Assembly (NCBI RefSeq): GCF_029428875.1
Contig: NZ_JAJSOO010000001.1
Span: 372,001 to 436,000, forward strand
Length of the DNA: 64,000 nucleotides
Source: Streptomyces sp. JH34
GTDB lineage: Bacteria; Actinomycetota; Actinomycetes; Streptomycetales; Streptomycetaceae
Direction: 5' to 3'
Part shown: positions 31,320 through 40,736 of the stretch, in pieces
Layout: each line of letters starts with the position of its first letter
How positions within the stretch are numbered: the first letter of the stretch is position 1
Translations under genes and position numbers: made by a program
The notes under the pieces: generated by a model
Seen by the model: only the letters and a program-made list of their open reading frames with translations
Told to the model about the DNA's origin: nothing
The model's database searches: none

Positions 31320-32774
31320 ATGAGGCTCCGAGAGTTCGCTCAGGCCACGTCTTCCCGGTGCTCCGCCGAGGTGCTGGCCGGACGATACCGCCTGGACGCG
31401 CCCCTCGGATCAGGCGGAGCTGCGGATGTACACCGAGGTTTCGATCTGCGGTTGCGTCGACCGGTAGCAGTCAAGATCTTCCGCCCCGACGCCGGGGTCG
31501 GCATGGAGGAGGCCTCGCACAGCGAAGCGGTGATCCTGGCCCGGCTGCACCATCCCGGGCTGGTCACCGCCTACGACGCGGGGCGGCACGACGGGCGCGC
31601 CTTCCTGGTCATGCAGCTGATCCAAGGTGAGACGCTGAAGAGCCTCATCGCCGACGGGCCGCTGTCGCCCGAAGCGACTGCCGCAATCGGCGCGGACCTC
31701 GCTCATGCGTTGGCTCACGCACACGAGACCGGGATCGTCCATCGAGACGTCAAGCCGTCCAACATTCTCCTGGATGCCAGGAACCGGCCCCATCTCGCCG
31801 ACTTCGGCATCTCCCGGCTGCTGGGCGCCACTGCCCACACCGCGACCGGCACACTCATCGGCACCGCGGCGTATCTCTCTCCCGAGCAGGTCCTCGGCGA
31901 ACCCGTCGGTAGGCCGGCCGACATCTACGCCCTCGGTCTGGTGCTCCTCGAATGCCTCACCGGCAGGCTCGAGTACGACGGTGGCCCCATTGAAGTCGCG
32001 ATCGCACGCCTGCACCGACCTCCCGCAGTGCCCGACTGGCTACCGGAACGACTGCGCGTCCTGCTGCGCGAGATGACAGACCTGGACCAACAGAACCGTC
32101 CGACGGCCCGTCACTGCGCTCATGCCCTGATGTCGCTGGTCGACGAGGTCCACACCTCACCCGGCTCGTCGGCGTCCGCGACCCGTCCGGTCAGCAGCAA
32201 GAGCGCGTCGCGGACGCCCAAGGACACGCACACGAATCCGATGCCCCGTGCGAAACGGACCGCTCCCCCAACCACGCCCGCGCGGGGACGCGGTCTCATG
32301 GCGGGTGCGGCCATCGCCCTCGCCGCTGTCACGGCGACCACCCTCTCGGTCACCGGCAGCTCCGCGCCGCAACACGGTGGCCGAAGCGCGAGCGAGGCTA
32401 CCGGCGCGGCCCCCGCAGGTGAGGAGGAACCGTCCGGCAGCGCAGGGCAGAGGAAGCCGGACGCCGCACCCACGGCTGGGCCACCCTCTCAGCCCGCCGC
32501 CTCCGACGGCAGGCGTCCCGGGCACGAGGACGGGCAAACCGTCCGGCTGACGCCGGAAGCCCCGCGGAGGGAACGCGCTGTCGACGGAGGCGCGCCCAGC
32601 TCGTCGGGCGAGGCGGCGCGAGCCACGCCGGCCGGCCGCGCATCCGCGGGAACAGCGCCGAGTGACAGGGCTGCGGCGGAGTCGCACAGCGCACCCGGCC
32701 AAGCCGGAAAAGCAGGAGAGGCCACGAACAACGCGCGGCGGGAGCGGCCTGGCGAGAAGGGGCCGCGGGACTGA
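31320..32774 (+). CDS. transmembrane Ser/Thr protein kinase (PknB-like)
   Basis: A 484-aa Hanks-type kinase. Kinase domain about residues 20-275: glycine loop LGSGGAADVH, Lys in VAVKIF, catalytic loop HRDVKPSNILLD, DFGISR and the APE-equivalent YLSPEQV. A juxtamembrane Ser/Thr-rich stretch, one membrane helix (GLMAGAAIALAAVTATTLSV, about 320-340) and a 140-residue Pro/Ala/Ser-rich outer tail without PASTA repeats follow. The ATG at 31320 has GGAGAGGG upstream. The outer tail gives no hint of ligand. A SpoIIE-type phosphatase gene lies next downstream, but with a 355-bp gap. Confidence 0.88.
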   Translation: MRLREFAQATSSRCSAEVLAGRYRLDAPLGSGGAADVHRGFDLRLRRPVAVKIFRPDAGVGMEEASHSEAVILARLHHPGLVTAYDAGRHDGRAFLVMQLIQGETLKSLIADGPLSPEATAAIGADLAHALAHAHETGIVHRDVKPSNILLDARNRPHLADFGISRLLGATAHTATGTLIGTAAYLSPEQVLGEPVGRPADIYALGLVLLECLTGRLEYDGGPIEVAIARLHRPPAVPDWLPERLRVLLREMTDLDQQNRPTARHCAHALMSLVDEVHTSPGSSASATRPVSSKSASRTPKDTHTNPMPRAKRTAPPTTPARGRGLMAGAAIALAAVTATTLSVTGSSAPQHGGRSASEATGAAPAGEEEPSGSAGQRKPDAAPTAGPPSQPAASDGRRPGHEDGQTVRLTPEAPRRERAVDGGAPSSSGEAARATPAGRASAGTAPSDRAAAESHSAPGQAGKAGEATNNARRERPGEKGPRD

Positions 32775-33129
32775 AGGCCCGCCCCGACGAGGGTGGGGAA
32801 TTGGACATCGATCCCTTCGGCTCCGGGTGCGGCCGTGAAGGCCGCCCAGGGCTTCGTAAGCCCTCACCGTGCGGCTCGACGAAGAGAACAGCGATCGCGG
32901 CGTCTGCTCCCTGCGGCCGGCTGCGTCCCACTCCCCCGGGACCGCGCGGCACGTGCGGGCCCTCTCTGCGTCGTGTGCACCTGTCGTGTCACCGGGTCGG
33001 CCGATCAGCAGGCACGTGTCTCGGCACTTCGGGGCAAGATGTCGCATTACCTCCTAGCCTGGTGACGCCCGGGAGAGGTGCCGTTCGCAGTGCGGTCCTC
33101 ACAGTCGCCGTCGCGAGAGGTGTTCATCG
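32775..33129. other. 355-bp intergenic stretch
   Basis: Between the kinase and phosphatase genes. I see no ORF with coding character, no strong hairpin and no clear promoter. Confidence 0.5.
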
Positions 33130-34440
33130 ATGAACAGCGTGGAAGCGGCGCGTGCACGCATCTTGGGGGATCTGATCGCCGCGAGTCATCTGATGACCCT
33201 GGAGCAGCTGCCTGGCACCGTGGCGTCGCATGCTGCCGAGGCGGGCTGGCCTCAGGCGTTGATCTATCTGACCGATCTGCAGCAGGAGCGGTTGTACCTG
33301 CTGGCCGGCAATGTCGACGTCGGCCCTGGTGGCGTCGACGTCCCGGCGGCGTTGTCGGTCGACGGTACCGTCGCGGGGCGTGCTTTCCAACTGGGCAAGG
33401 TCTTTCCCGCCTCGGCTTCTGCGGACGGGCAGTGGTGGGTCCCGCTGCTGGACGGTGCCGAGCGTCTGGGCGTGCTCCGGGTCGGCGTGCCCGGCTCGCA
33501 GGTCGAGGCGGATCAGGATCTGAACAGGCTCGCCGGGCTGGTCGCCCTTCTCCTGGAGAGCAAGCGTGGGACGAGCGACTCGTACTCCCGGTTGGTCCGC
33601 CGCCGGAAGATGAGGGTCGCTGCCGAGATGGAGTGGCAGCTGATGCCACCGCGGACCTTCGCCGCGGACCGTGTGCTGATCAGTGCGGTCATGGAGCCCG
33701 CATACCAGATCAGCGGAGACGCCTTCGACTACGCCCTGACCGGGGAGACCGTACACCTCTCCGTCTTCGACGCCATGGGACACGACACCGCCGCCGGACT
33801 GACCGCGAACCTGGCGCTGGCGGCTGCCCGCAACCACCGCCGTCAGGGCGCCGGCCTCCTGGAGACCGCCGAAGGCGTCGCCGAGACCCTGACGGAGCAG
33901 TTCGCGGGCAGCCGGTACGCCACCAGCATTCTGGCCGACCTTCATCTGGCAACCGGTGTGCTGACCTGGACCAACTACGGTCACCACCTGCCGGTAGTCA
34001 TCCGCGGCAACCGGACCGTCGTGCACCTCTCCTGCCCACCGGCTCCCCCCATGGGGACCGGGCTGGGCCTGCCCGGCGCGCTTCGCCGCGATCAGCTGGA
34101 ACCCGGGGACCGGCTACTGCTCTACACCGACGGCATCACGGAGGCGCGCGACCGAAAGGGGCAGGAATTCGGCCTGAACGGCTTGACCGACTTCCTCATC
34201 CGCCACCACTCCGACGGCCTCCCCGTACCGGAAACACTTCGGCGGCTGATCGGGCACCACCTTGCGCACCACCTCGGCCACCTCGACGACGACGCCACCG
34301 TGATGCTTCTGGAGTGGCACGGCCCCACCCCCTACCAGCCCACCGAACTGCAAGCGCTGACGGGCCTGCCCCCCTCCAGCACCCCGCAGACGATCGCCTC
34401 CGCCTGGGCCCAGCAGCCCGCTGACGACGGTGGCACCTGA
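33130..34440 (+). CDS. GAF-like plus PP2C/SpoIIE-family phosphatase
   Basis: A 436-aa soluble regulator. The N-terminal half (about 15-150) has GAF-like periodicity (ALIYLTDLQQERLYLLAG; WWVPLLDGAERLGVLRVGV). The C-terminal half (about 165-400) is a PP2C/SpoIIE phosphatase with metal-binding Asp motifs GDAFDYAL, DAMGHD, YTDGITEA and DDDATVMLL. Such proteins dephosphorylate anti-anti-sigma factors and thereby release stress sigma factors. GAGAGG precedes the ATG. No anti-sigma partner is adjacent, so its target lies elsewhere. Confidence 0.9.
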   Translation: MNSVEAARARILGDLIAASHLMTLEQLPGTVASHAAEAGWPQALIYLTDLQQERLYLLAGNVDVGPGGVDVPAALSVDGTVAGRAFQLGKVFPASASADGQWWVPLLDGAERLGVLRVGVPGSQVEADQDLNRLAGLVALLLESKRGTSDSYSRLVRRRKMRVAAEMEWQLMPPRTFAADRVLISAVMEPAYQISGDAFDYALTGETVHLSVFDAMGHDTAAGLTANLALAAARNHRRQGAGLLETAEGVAETLTEQFAGSRYATSILADLHLATGVLTWTNYGHHLPVVIRGNRTVVHLSCPPAPPMGTGLGLPGALRRDQLEPGDRLLLYTDGITEARDRKGQEFGLNGLTDFLIRHHSDGLPVPETLRRLIGHHLAHHLGHLDDDATVMLLEWHGPTPYQPTELQALTGLPPSSTPQTIASAWAQQPADDGGT

Positions 34441-34636
34441 CCGGTCCTGATACTTCCTCTGGTCCGGCACACACGCATCGTCCCGGACGTCCCGTGCGCC
34501 CCGGCTCCGGACGGTCCGTCGAAACGCCGACGTGCGCGCGACAGCCTGGGCACGGGGTGAACGAGCGCAGGGGCCACAGGCGCAGGTGCCCGCAGCGGCA
34601 GGTGGGGCCTCGGCCCTGCGGGACGTTCCGCGCGGG

Positions 34637-35311
34637 TCAGTCGACCCGGCCGGCCCGGGAGAAGACACTGCTGTCGAGATGTGCGAGGAGATCGGCCGGG
34701 TTCCGGTACACCTCGGTGGCCCCGGCCTCCACCAGATCCCGTCGGGCGATACCGCCCGACAGGAGAGCCACAGCGGTCACGGACGCGCCGGTGGCGGCCT
34801 TCATGTCCCAGACCGAGTCCCCCACGTACACCGTCTCCCCACTCGTCCCACCGGCAAGTTCCATGGCATGCCGGACCGGCTCGGGGCTCGGCTTCCCTTC
34901 GTCCACGTCGTCCGCACTCGCTGTATCGGTGATGACGTCGTCGGCGTCCAGCACGCGCCGCAGAGCCTTGAGCTCCGGACCGGAAGCGGAGGTGGCGAGC
35001 ACCACCCTCCACCCCCGAGCCGCCAGCGCCCGCAGCAGGTCAGCCGCTCCGTCCGCCGCGACCAGCCGCTCGAAGTACGTCGCGTAGAGCGCTGAGTGCG
35101 TGCTGCTGATCCACTCGTCCCGTCCGCTGTCTCGCTCAGCTCCGAGAAGGTGCTTGATCAGGTCGGAGGAGCCCAGGCCGATGGCCTGGTGCACCGCGGT
35201 CATGGGCACCGTGTGCCCAGCCTGCCGAAAGGCCTCCCACCAGGCCGTGACGTGGAGGTAGTTGGTGTCCACGAGCGTTCCATCCACATCGAACAGGGCG
35301 GCGCGAACCAT
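34637..35311 (-). CDS. HAD-superfamily phosphatase (PGM-like)
   Basis: A 224-aa haloacid-dehalogenase hydrolase, subfamily IA. Motif I is FDVDGTLVDT, motif II LATSAS, motif III GKPSPEP and motif IV VGDSVWDM; the helical cap lies at about 15-80. The profile resembles beta-phosphoglucomutase or phosphoglycolate-phosphatase relatives; the substrate is not predictable. It is convergent with the PP2C phosphatase gene (196-bp gap with no clear terminator). Confidence 0.87.
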   Translation of the reverse strand: MVRAALFDVDGTLVDTNYLHVTAWWEAFRQAGHTVPMTAVHQAIGLGSSDLIKHLLGAERDSGRDEWISSTHSALYATYFERLVAADGAADLLRALAARGWRVVLATSASGPELKALRRVLDADDVITDTASADDVDEGKPSPEPVRHAMELAGGTSGETVYVGDSVWDMKAATGASVTAVALLSGGIARRDLVEAGATEVYRNPADLLAHLDSSVFSRAGRVD

Positions 35312-35702
35312 GAGACTCCTTCTGGCGAATCGGGACGGCCGGCTCCGCGGGGTCTCGGCGAAACCGCCGGGGCTTCCTCCGCACTCTTCCCGCGATCAAC
35401 GAGTGCAGTCGGTGCGGGCTCGGCAGAGGAGCTTCCGTGAGAGACAGTCTCGCGGAGTCCCGGCGAGAAAGGGATTACGGCGCGGCGGAAGAGCCCCGGC
35501 GAACACGGGCCGCGGGGAGCTGGTCCCGAAGGCATGTCGGCCGTGCGGGTCCACGAGGCCGGCTCAGGCCATTCGGACGACCCGGGGGGCAAGACCTGGT
35601 GCCGTGGCAGGCGACGTCTCCCCGTCCGAGGCCCTGTACGCGCTCTCGCCGCACAGCCGCTCCTTCGTGGAAGACGATGCCTGCCGCGGCAGTAGGTCCG
35701 CG
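35312..35702. other. 391-bp intergenic stretch
   Basis: Between the HAD and MFS genes, both on the minus strand. I see no gene here and only a 5-bp palindrome (GAGAC-A-GTCTC) near 35440. The HAD gene promoter should lie at its left part. Confidence 0.5.
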
Positions 35703-37124
35703 TCAGACGGACGGGGGCTCGGTCCGGGCGGGAGGCGCCGGGACCTCGCCCTCGTCAAGGGCGAGGTCCTTCGTCTCCTTGCCGACGAGGAGAGCGGTCA
35801 GGGTGAGGACGGCCATCACGGAGAGGTAGACGCCGACCAGCCACGGCGAGCCGTCGCCGGCCTCCCAGAGGGCGACCGCGACGAACGGGGCGACGGCCGC
35901 GCCGAGGATGGAACTGACGTTGTAGGCGATGCCGGAGCCTGTGTAGCGGACGCTGGTCGGGAAGAGCTCCGGGAGCATCGCGCCCATCGGGCCGAAGGTC
36001 GTGCCCATCAGAGTGAAGCCGAGGACCAGCCACAGGACGACGCCGAGCGTGCCCAGGTTGATCAGCGGCACCCAGACCAGGCCGAAGACGATGATGCCGA
36101 CGGTGACCCAGGCGAGGGTCCTGCGGCGGCCGTACTTGTCCGCGAGCGGGCCGGAGATCAGGGTGAACGCGGCGAAGAACAGCACACCGAAGATCATCAT
36201 CAGGACGAACGTGGTGTAGCTGTAGCCGAGGCCCGGCACGTCCGCGTCCTCGGCGGTACGGCCGTAGCTCAGGGAGAACGTCGTCATCAGATAGAAGAGG
36301 ACGTACGTCGCCAGCATCGCGAAACTGCCCAGGACCAGCTGCTTCCAGTGGTGACGGAAGACGGTGGCCAGCGGCAGCTTGCGGACCTTGCCGGTCTCCT
36401 GCGTCTTCGCGAAGACCTGCGACTCGACCAGGCGCATGCGTACCCACAGACCGATCGCGACCATGACGGCCGAGAACAGGAACGGGATCCGCCAGCCCCA
36501 GCTCTGGAACGCGTCGGACGGCTGCGAGGGGTCGGCGCCCGCCGCGGAGGGCAGCAGCGCGCCGATGATCAGGAAGAGGCCGTTGCCGATGATGAACCCC
36601 AGCGGGGCACCCAACTGCGGGAACGTGCCCCACAGCGCGCGCTTCCCGGCGGGTGCGTTCTCGGTGGCGACCAGGGCCGCGCCGCTCCACTCACCGCCGA
36701 GCGCGAAACCTTGGGCGAGTCGCATCAGCACCAGCAGCGCCGTGGCGACCCAGCCGGCTTGCGCGTACGTCGGCAGAACGCCGATCAGGAAGGTGGCGAT
36801 GCCCATCGTGAGCAGCGAGGCCACCAGGGTGCCCTTGCGGCCGAGGCGGTCGCCGAGGTGACCGAAGACGATCGCGCCGATCGGGCGGGCGACCATCGCC
36901 GCGCCGAACACCGCGAAGGAGGAGAGCAGGGCCGTGGTCGCGTCACTGCTCGGGAAGAAGAGTTTCGGGAAGACCAGGACCGCGGCGGTCGCGTAGACAT
37001 AGAAGTCGTAGAACTCGATCGTCGTGCCGATGAGGCTGGCGATCAGGACGCGGGACCGCGAGTTGACGGGTGCGGCCTGGGACTGCGACGGGGCCTGGGC
37101 GGGCCCGGTGGTGGGAGCGTGCAT
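35703..37124 (-). CDS. MFS transporter, metabolite:H+ symporter type
   Basis: A 473-aa, twelve-helix transporter of the MHS branch (ProP, ShiA, KgtP relatives). The signature loop between helices 2 and 3 reads GHLGDRLGRKGTLV, and a similar loop DKYGRRRTL follows helix 8. The first helix motif GTTIEFYDFYVYATAA is typical of this branch. Substrates in the family are small carboxylates, betaines or shikimate. The ATG at 37124 begins a Gln/Pro-rich cytoplasmic tail. It is divergent from an IclR regulator, which probably controls it and may point to an aromatic or organic acid. Confidence 0.9.
   Translation of the reverse strand: MHAPTTGPAQAPSQSQAAPVNSRSRVLIASLIGTTIEFYDFYVYATAAVLVFPKLFFPSSDATTALLSSFAVFGAAMVARPIGAIVFGHLGDRLGRKGTLVASLLTMGIATFLIGVLPTYAQAGWVATALLVLMRLAQGFALGGEWSGAALVATENAPAGKRALWGTFPQLGAPLGFIIGNGLFLIIGALLPSAAGADPSQPSDAFQSWGWRIPFLFSAVMVAIGLWVRMRLVESQVFAKTQETGKVRKLPLATVFRHHWKQLVLGSFAMLATYVLFYLMTTFSLSYGRTAEDADVPGLGYSYTTFVLMMIFGVLFFAAFTLISGPLADKYGRRRTLAWVTVGIIVFGLVWVPLINLGTLGVVLWLVLGFTLMGTTFGPMGAMLPELFPTSVRYTGSGIAYNVSSILGAAVAPFVAVALWEAGDGSPWLVGVYLSVMAVLTLTALLVGKETKDLALDEGEVPAPPARTEPPSV
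35741..35769 (-). terminator. hairpin inside the 3' coding end of the MFS gene
   Basis: Perfect 12-bp stem GGACCTCGCCCT / AGGGCGAGGTCC with a 5-base loop, about 40 bases before the stop codon. It could terminate or stabilise the mRNA while encoding ALDEGEV. Confidence 0.4.
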
Positions 37125-37622
37125 CTCTGGGGCTTTCCCACGAGGGCGTAGTGCGGCCGTCGACGTAGGGGGCGCCGACGGGCCCGCGCGGCGGTGCAGG
37201 TCCCCCTCGTGGCAAGGCCGCGCGACCCGTGCGGGCGCCGCAACGATCTCACGCATCTCACAGACCGGTTGGATATCGTCCAGCATACGAGACACTGGAA
37301 CCTGTCACGGGGCGGCGCCGGCCTGCCCGCCGCGCCCCGGGCCGCCCCTCTCGCCGCGCCCGGGACCTGGAAGAACCGGCGCCCGCAGACCTGGACGCCC
37401 ACACCGCGGCCGCCTCCACACGGACCGCGAGGGGACACGCACCGCCGACCTGCCCCACCGGGACCCCGCGCCTCCTGCGCTCCTCCCTCCCCACGGGTCG
37501 CGGCGGCCGGTGTGCCGTGGGTCACGTTCGCGCGCGGCGGGCTGTGCCCCTGCTGTGAAGGTCGGGCATTCTCTCCCGGCGGCCGTGCGAAGGGGTACGG
37601 CCCGGTGACGGCTGGGGGAGAG
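37125..37622. other. 498-bp divergent region MFS / IclR
   Basis: No gene seen. The AT-richer segment at 37255-37300 (GGTTGGATATCGTCCAGCAT) is the probable promoter/operator zone, but no clean palindrome is visible. The remainder is extreme GC without structure that I can name. Confidence 0.45.
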
Positions 37623-38345
37623 ATGCCGCGACACGCGGGCAGGGAGCAGGAGCGGGAACCGGACCGCGGGAGAGGCGTGATCGAGGGCGCGTTCGCGCTC
37701 CTGGAGGCGTTGCGCAGGTGCGGCGGGGAGGCAGGGCTCACCGAGATCGCCTCGGCCTGCGCCCTGCCCAAGGGGAGCGCGCACCGGCTGCTGGAGCAGT
37801 TGCTGCTGGTGGGCGCGGTGGAACGGCGGGGTAGCCGCTACCGCGTCGGCTCGCAGCTCTACCGCCTCGGACAGGCGTGGGAGCCGCACCCGGGCTTACG
37901 GGTGGCGGCCCGTCACCCGCTGCACCGGCTGCGGGCGGCCACCGGGGCGAGCGCCCTGCTGACCGTCCTGCACGACGGCAAGGCGCTCACCGTGGCATCC
38001 GTGCCGGGCGAGGTGGAGGCGCTGGTACCGGTGCGGAACGGGATGAGCTTCCTGCTGGACACGGCGGCCGGCCAGGTGCTGAGCGATCGGGGCCGGGCCG
38101 GCTCCGGGGGCCGGCTGCCGGGGGCGGTGCTTGAGTGCGCGGAGGTGGTGGACGGGGTGTGCTGCGCGGCGCTGCCGGTGCGGGGACGCGACGACCGGAC
38201 CGTCGCCGCGATCGCCGTCATGACGGCGTCCGCGCAGGGGCTGCAGCGGGCGGCCCAGGAGGCGGCGCGGGCGGCCGCGGCAGTCACCGCGGCCCTCGTC
38301 CGGGCCGGCGCCCCGCCCCGCCTGCCTCCGGTCCTGCACTACTGA
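37623..38345 (+). CDS. IclR-family regulator with a TTA codon
   Basis: A 240-aa IclR regulator, slightly short for the family (about 250-260). The winged helix at about 18-80 reads LTEIASACALPKGSAHRLLEQL, and the effector domain follows from about 95, with GMSFLLDTAAGQVL and VCCAALPVRGRDD. The GGGGAGAG site fits the ATG at 37623. Leu92 is encoded by TTA (37896-37898), read in Streptomyces only by the developmentally controlled bldA tRNA. Expression should therefore be delayed until late growth. The divergent MFS gene is the expected target. Confidence 0.88.
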   Translation: MPRHAGREQEREPDRGRGVIEGAFALLEALRRCGGEAGLTEIASACALPKGSAHRLLEQLLLVGAVERRGSRYRVGSQLYRLGQAWEPHPGLRVAARHPLHRLRAATGASALLTVLHDGKALTVASVPGEVEALVPVRNGMSFLLDTAAGQVLSDRGRAGSGGRLPGAVLECAEVVDGVCCAALPVRGRDDRTVAAIAVMTASAQGLQRAAQEAARAAAAVTAALVRAGAPPRLPPVLHY

Positions 38346-38502
38346 CGTATCGCCAGATATGACGCTCCCTGACGTGACCGGCCCTTCGCCGCGCGCCGGT
38401 TCCGCTCAGTGGAACGCGCGTAGAACGGCGGGCAGCGGTCCGGCAGTCTGTTCTTCGAGCCGGTCGGGGGACCGGCGAAAACCTGAGACCACGGGGGACA
38501 AG

Positions 38503-38970
38503 ATGACCGTCCGACCACTGACCACCTTCGCCCTGGCGGGCGCGCTGGGCCTCACCTCGCTGGTGGGCGCCGCCGGCGCCGCGCAGGCCGATCCGGTCGA
38601 CTACGTGCAGATCCAGCTCGTCGACCTGTACTGCGGCGACGAGAGCGAGGGCGACCACGACGAGGCCTACCTCAACATCGCGGCGAACGGCGGCAAGGCC
38701 GTGAAGCTCTGGCCTGCCAACGCGTCCTACCACACCATGGGCACCGGCTACCGCCGCGCCCTGGACGGGAGCAACGGCAACACGCTGCTGGTCCTCGGCA
38801 GGACCGAGTCCCGCACGCTCTCCCTGTGGGACTACGACAGCACCAGCAGCGACGACCGGCTCGGCTCGGTGACCGTCACGGGCAACGAGGTCGGCGCGGA
38901 GACGCAGTACCGCGTGCTCGAAGGCTCCGGTGGCGTCTACACCATCGCCTACCGGGTCGTCGACATCTGA
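38503..38970 (+). CDS. small secreted protein, C2-like
   Basis: A 155-aa exported protein. The signal peptide ends AQA-DP at about residue 30. The 125-residue mature part is beta-rich with acidic clusters (DESEGDHDEAY; DYDSTSSDDRLGSV), a pattern resembling a calcium-binding C2 sandwich (inference). It has one Cys and no catalytic motif. Similar small proteins are secreted by many streptomycetes with unknown role. A strong terminator follows immediately. Confidence 0.72.
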   Translation: MTVRPLTTFALAGALGLTSLVGAAGAAQADPVDYVQIQLVDLYCGDESEGDHDEAYLNIAANGGKAVKLWPANASYHTMGTGYRRALDGSNGNTLLVLGRTESRTLSLWDYDSTSSDDRLGSVTVTGNEVGAETQYRVLEGSGGVYTIAYRVVDI

Positions 38971-38975
38971 TCCGC

Positions 38976-39010
38976 CGGTCCGGCCGGGCCCGACCGGCCC
39001 GGCCGGACCG
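38976..39010. terminator. bidirectional terminator
   Basis: Perfect 15-bp stem (38976-38990 / 38996-39010) with a 5-base loop, six bases after the secreted-protein stop. The convergent flavoenzyme gene ends 165 bp further on. Confidence 0.85.
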
Positions 39011-39175
39011 CGGCGGGGAGCACGGACGCGGTACCGCGGAAAACATGGTGCTACGCCCCGGCATCGAGTGCGGCTTGGCCCCATCCGTCACCGACGTCCA
39101 GGCGCCGGTTCGACAACGTCAGCAACCGTCGTGGGCAGCCCGTCGCCGTCTGCCCTTGACGGCGGCTGGCGGCTC

Positions 39176-40621
39176 CTACCCCCTGAACGACTCCAGCAGC
39201 CGCAGCCAGATCTCACTGATCGTCGGGTAGGCGGGCACCGCGTGCCAGAGCCGCTCGATGGGGACCTCTCCGGCCACCGCGATCGTCGCCGAGTGCAGCA
39301 GTTCTCCGATACCCGGTCCGACGAAGGTGACGCCGAGCAGGATCTCGCGGTCGAGGTCGACGACCATCCTGGCCTGCCCCTTGTAGCCCTTGGCGTACAG
39401 GCCCGAACCGGCGACCGAGGCCAGGTCGTGGTCGACGGCGCGGACCCGGTGGCCCGCCGCTTCTGCCTCGGCCAGTGTGAGACCGACCGACGCCGCCTCC
39501 GGGTCCGTGAACACGACCTGGGGGACGGCCGCGTGGTCGGCGGTGGCCGCGTGCGCACCCCAGGGGCCCGTCTCCAGCAAGGGAGTCTCCTGGGCGCGGG
39601 CCGCGATCGCGGCTCCCGCGATGCGTGCCTGGTACTTGCCCTGGTGGGTGAGCAGAGCGCGGTGGTTGACGTCGCCGACGGCGTACAGCCAGTCACTGCC
39701 CTCGACACGACAGCTGTCGTCGACGGTGAGCCAGGACCCCGGCTCGAGCCCCACCGTGTCGAGGCCGAGATCGTCCGTGCGCGGGGCCCGGCCGGTGGCG
39801 AAGAGGATCTCGTCGGTCTCCAGCCTTTCCCCGTTGTCCAGTTCGACGGTGACCGGCCCGTCGTGGCCCGCCCTGCTCACGGCGGTCGTCGAGACCCCGG
39901 TCAGGATCCGTGCGCCGGCCTCGGCCAGCGCCTCGGCGACCAGCTCACCGGCGAAGGCCTCCATCTTGGGGAGCAGTTGTCCGCCCCGGACCAGCATCGT
40001 CACCTCGGCGCCGAGCCCCTGCCACACGGTGGCCATCTCCACGCCGACCACTCCCCCGCCGACTACGACGAGCCGGCGCGGCACCTCCTTGGCGCTGGTC
40101 GCCTCACGGCTGGTCCAGGGCCGGACGTCCTCGATGCCGGGCAGGGCGGGGACGACGGCTCGGCTGCCGGTGCAGACGGCGACGGCGTGCCGCGCGGTGA
40201 GTTGCTGCTCCCTCCCGTCGGCGTCCGTGACGGACACCTGCCGGACGCCGGTCAGCCGGCCCTTGCCGCGGTAGATGTCCGCGCCGATGCTCTCCAGCCA
40301 GCCGACCTGGCCGTCGTCCCTCCAGTGGGAGGTCTGGTAGTCGCGGTGGGCGAGTACGGCATCCGCGTCCAGCGGCCCCCGCACCGCGCCGCTCAGTCCG
40401 GGGACACGGCGCGCGTCGGCCCGTGCGACGACCGGGCGCAGCAGCGCCTTGCTGGGCATGCACGCCCAGTACGAACACTCACCGCCGATGAGTTCGGACT
40501 CGATCACCGCGGTACTGAGCCCGGCGGCCCTGGCACGGTCCGCGACGTTCTCCCCCACCGGGCCGGCCCCGATGACGACGACGTCGTACTCGCTGTTCCG
40601 CACACCCTCAAGATCTGTCAT
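39176..40621 (-). CDS. pyridine nucleotide-disulfide oxidoreductase (Lpd/SthA-like)
   Basis: A 481-aa FAD- and NAD(P)-binding reductase. FAD motif GAGPVGENVADRA near residue 18; redox disulfide Cys49-x4-Cys54 in IGGECSYWACMPSK; NAD motif VVGGGVVGVEMA; FAD motif YAVGDVNHRALL; dimerisation domain from about 355. The usual catalytic His of the HPTLSE motif is Tyr (AYPTISE), as in soluble transhydrogenase. It therefore carries the disulfide of lipoamide dehydrogenase but not its general base. The true reaction is unclear. It is divergent from a thioredoxin gene, suggesting a shared redox role. Confidence 0.85.
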   Translation of the reverse strand: MTDLEGVRNSEYDVVVIGAGPVGENVADRARAAGLSTAVIESELIGGECSYWACMPSKALLRPVVARADARRVPGLSGAVRGPLDADAVLAHRDYQTSHWRDDGQVGWLESIGADIYRGKGRLTGVRQVSVTDADGREQQLTARHAVAVCTGSRAVVPALPGIEDVRPWTSREATSAKEVPRRLVVVGGGVVGVEMATVWQGLGAEVTMLVRGGQLLPKMEAFAGELVAEALAEAGARILTGVSTTAVSRAGHDGPVTVELDNGERLETDEILFATGRAPRTDDLGLDTVGLEPGSWLTVDDSCRVEGSDWLYAVGDVNHRALLTHQGKYQARIAGAAIAARAQETPLLETGPWGAHAATADHAAVPQVVFTDPEAASVGLTLAEAEAAGHRVRAVDHDLASVAGSGLYAKGYKGQARMVVDLDREILLGVTFVGPGIGELLHSATIAVAGEVPIERLWHAVPAYPTISEIWLRLLESFRG

Positions 40622-40736
40622 GGGAACAGTGTCCTCGTGGGTGTGCGCGGCAGCCACACGGGCAGGCGGAATACCGCAAGTGACGTCACCGTTGTGCCGG
40701 ACAGGTCCGAACGGTCCCAGGAAGAGGTAACAGAGT

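Noticed and set aside
32775..33129. Kinase and phosphatase as one operon
   Set aside because: A 355-bp gap without coding sequence separates them, so cotranscription is not supported by the sequence.
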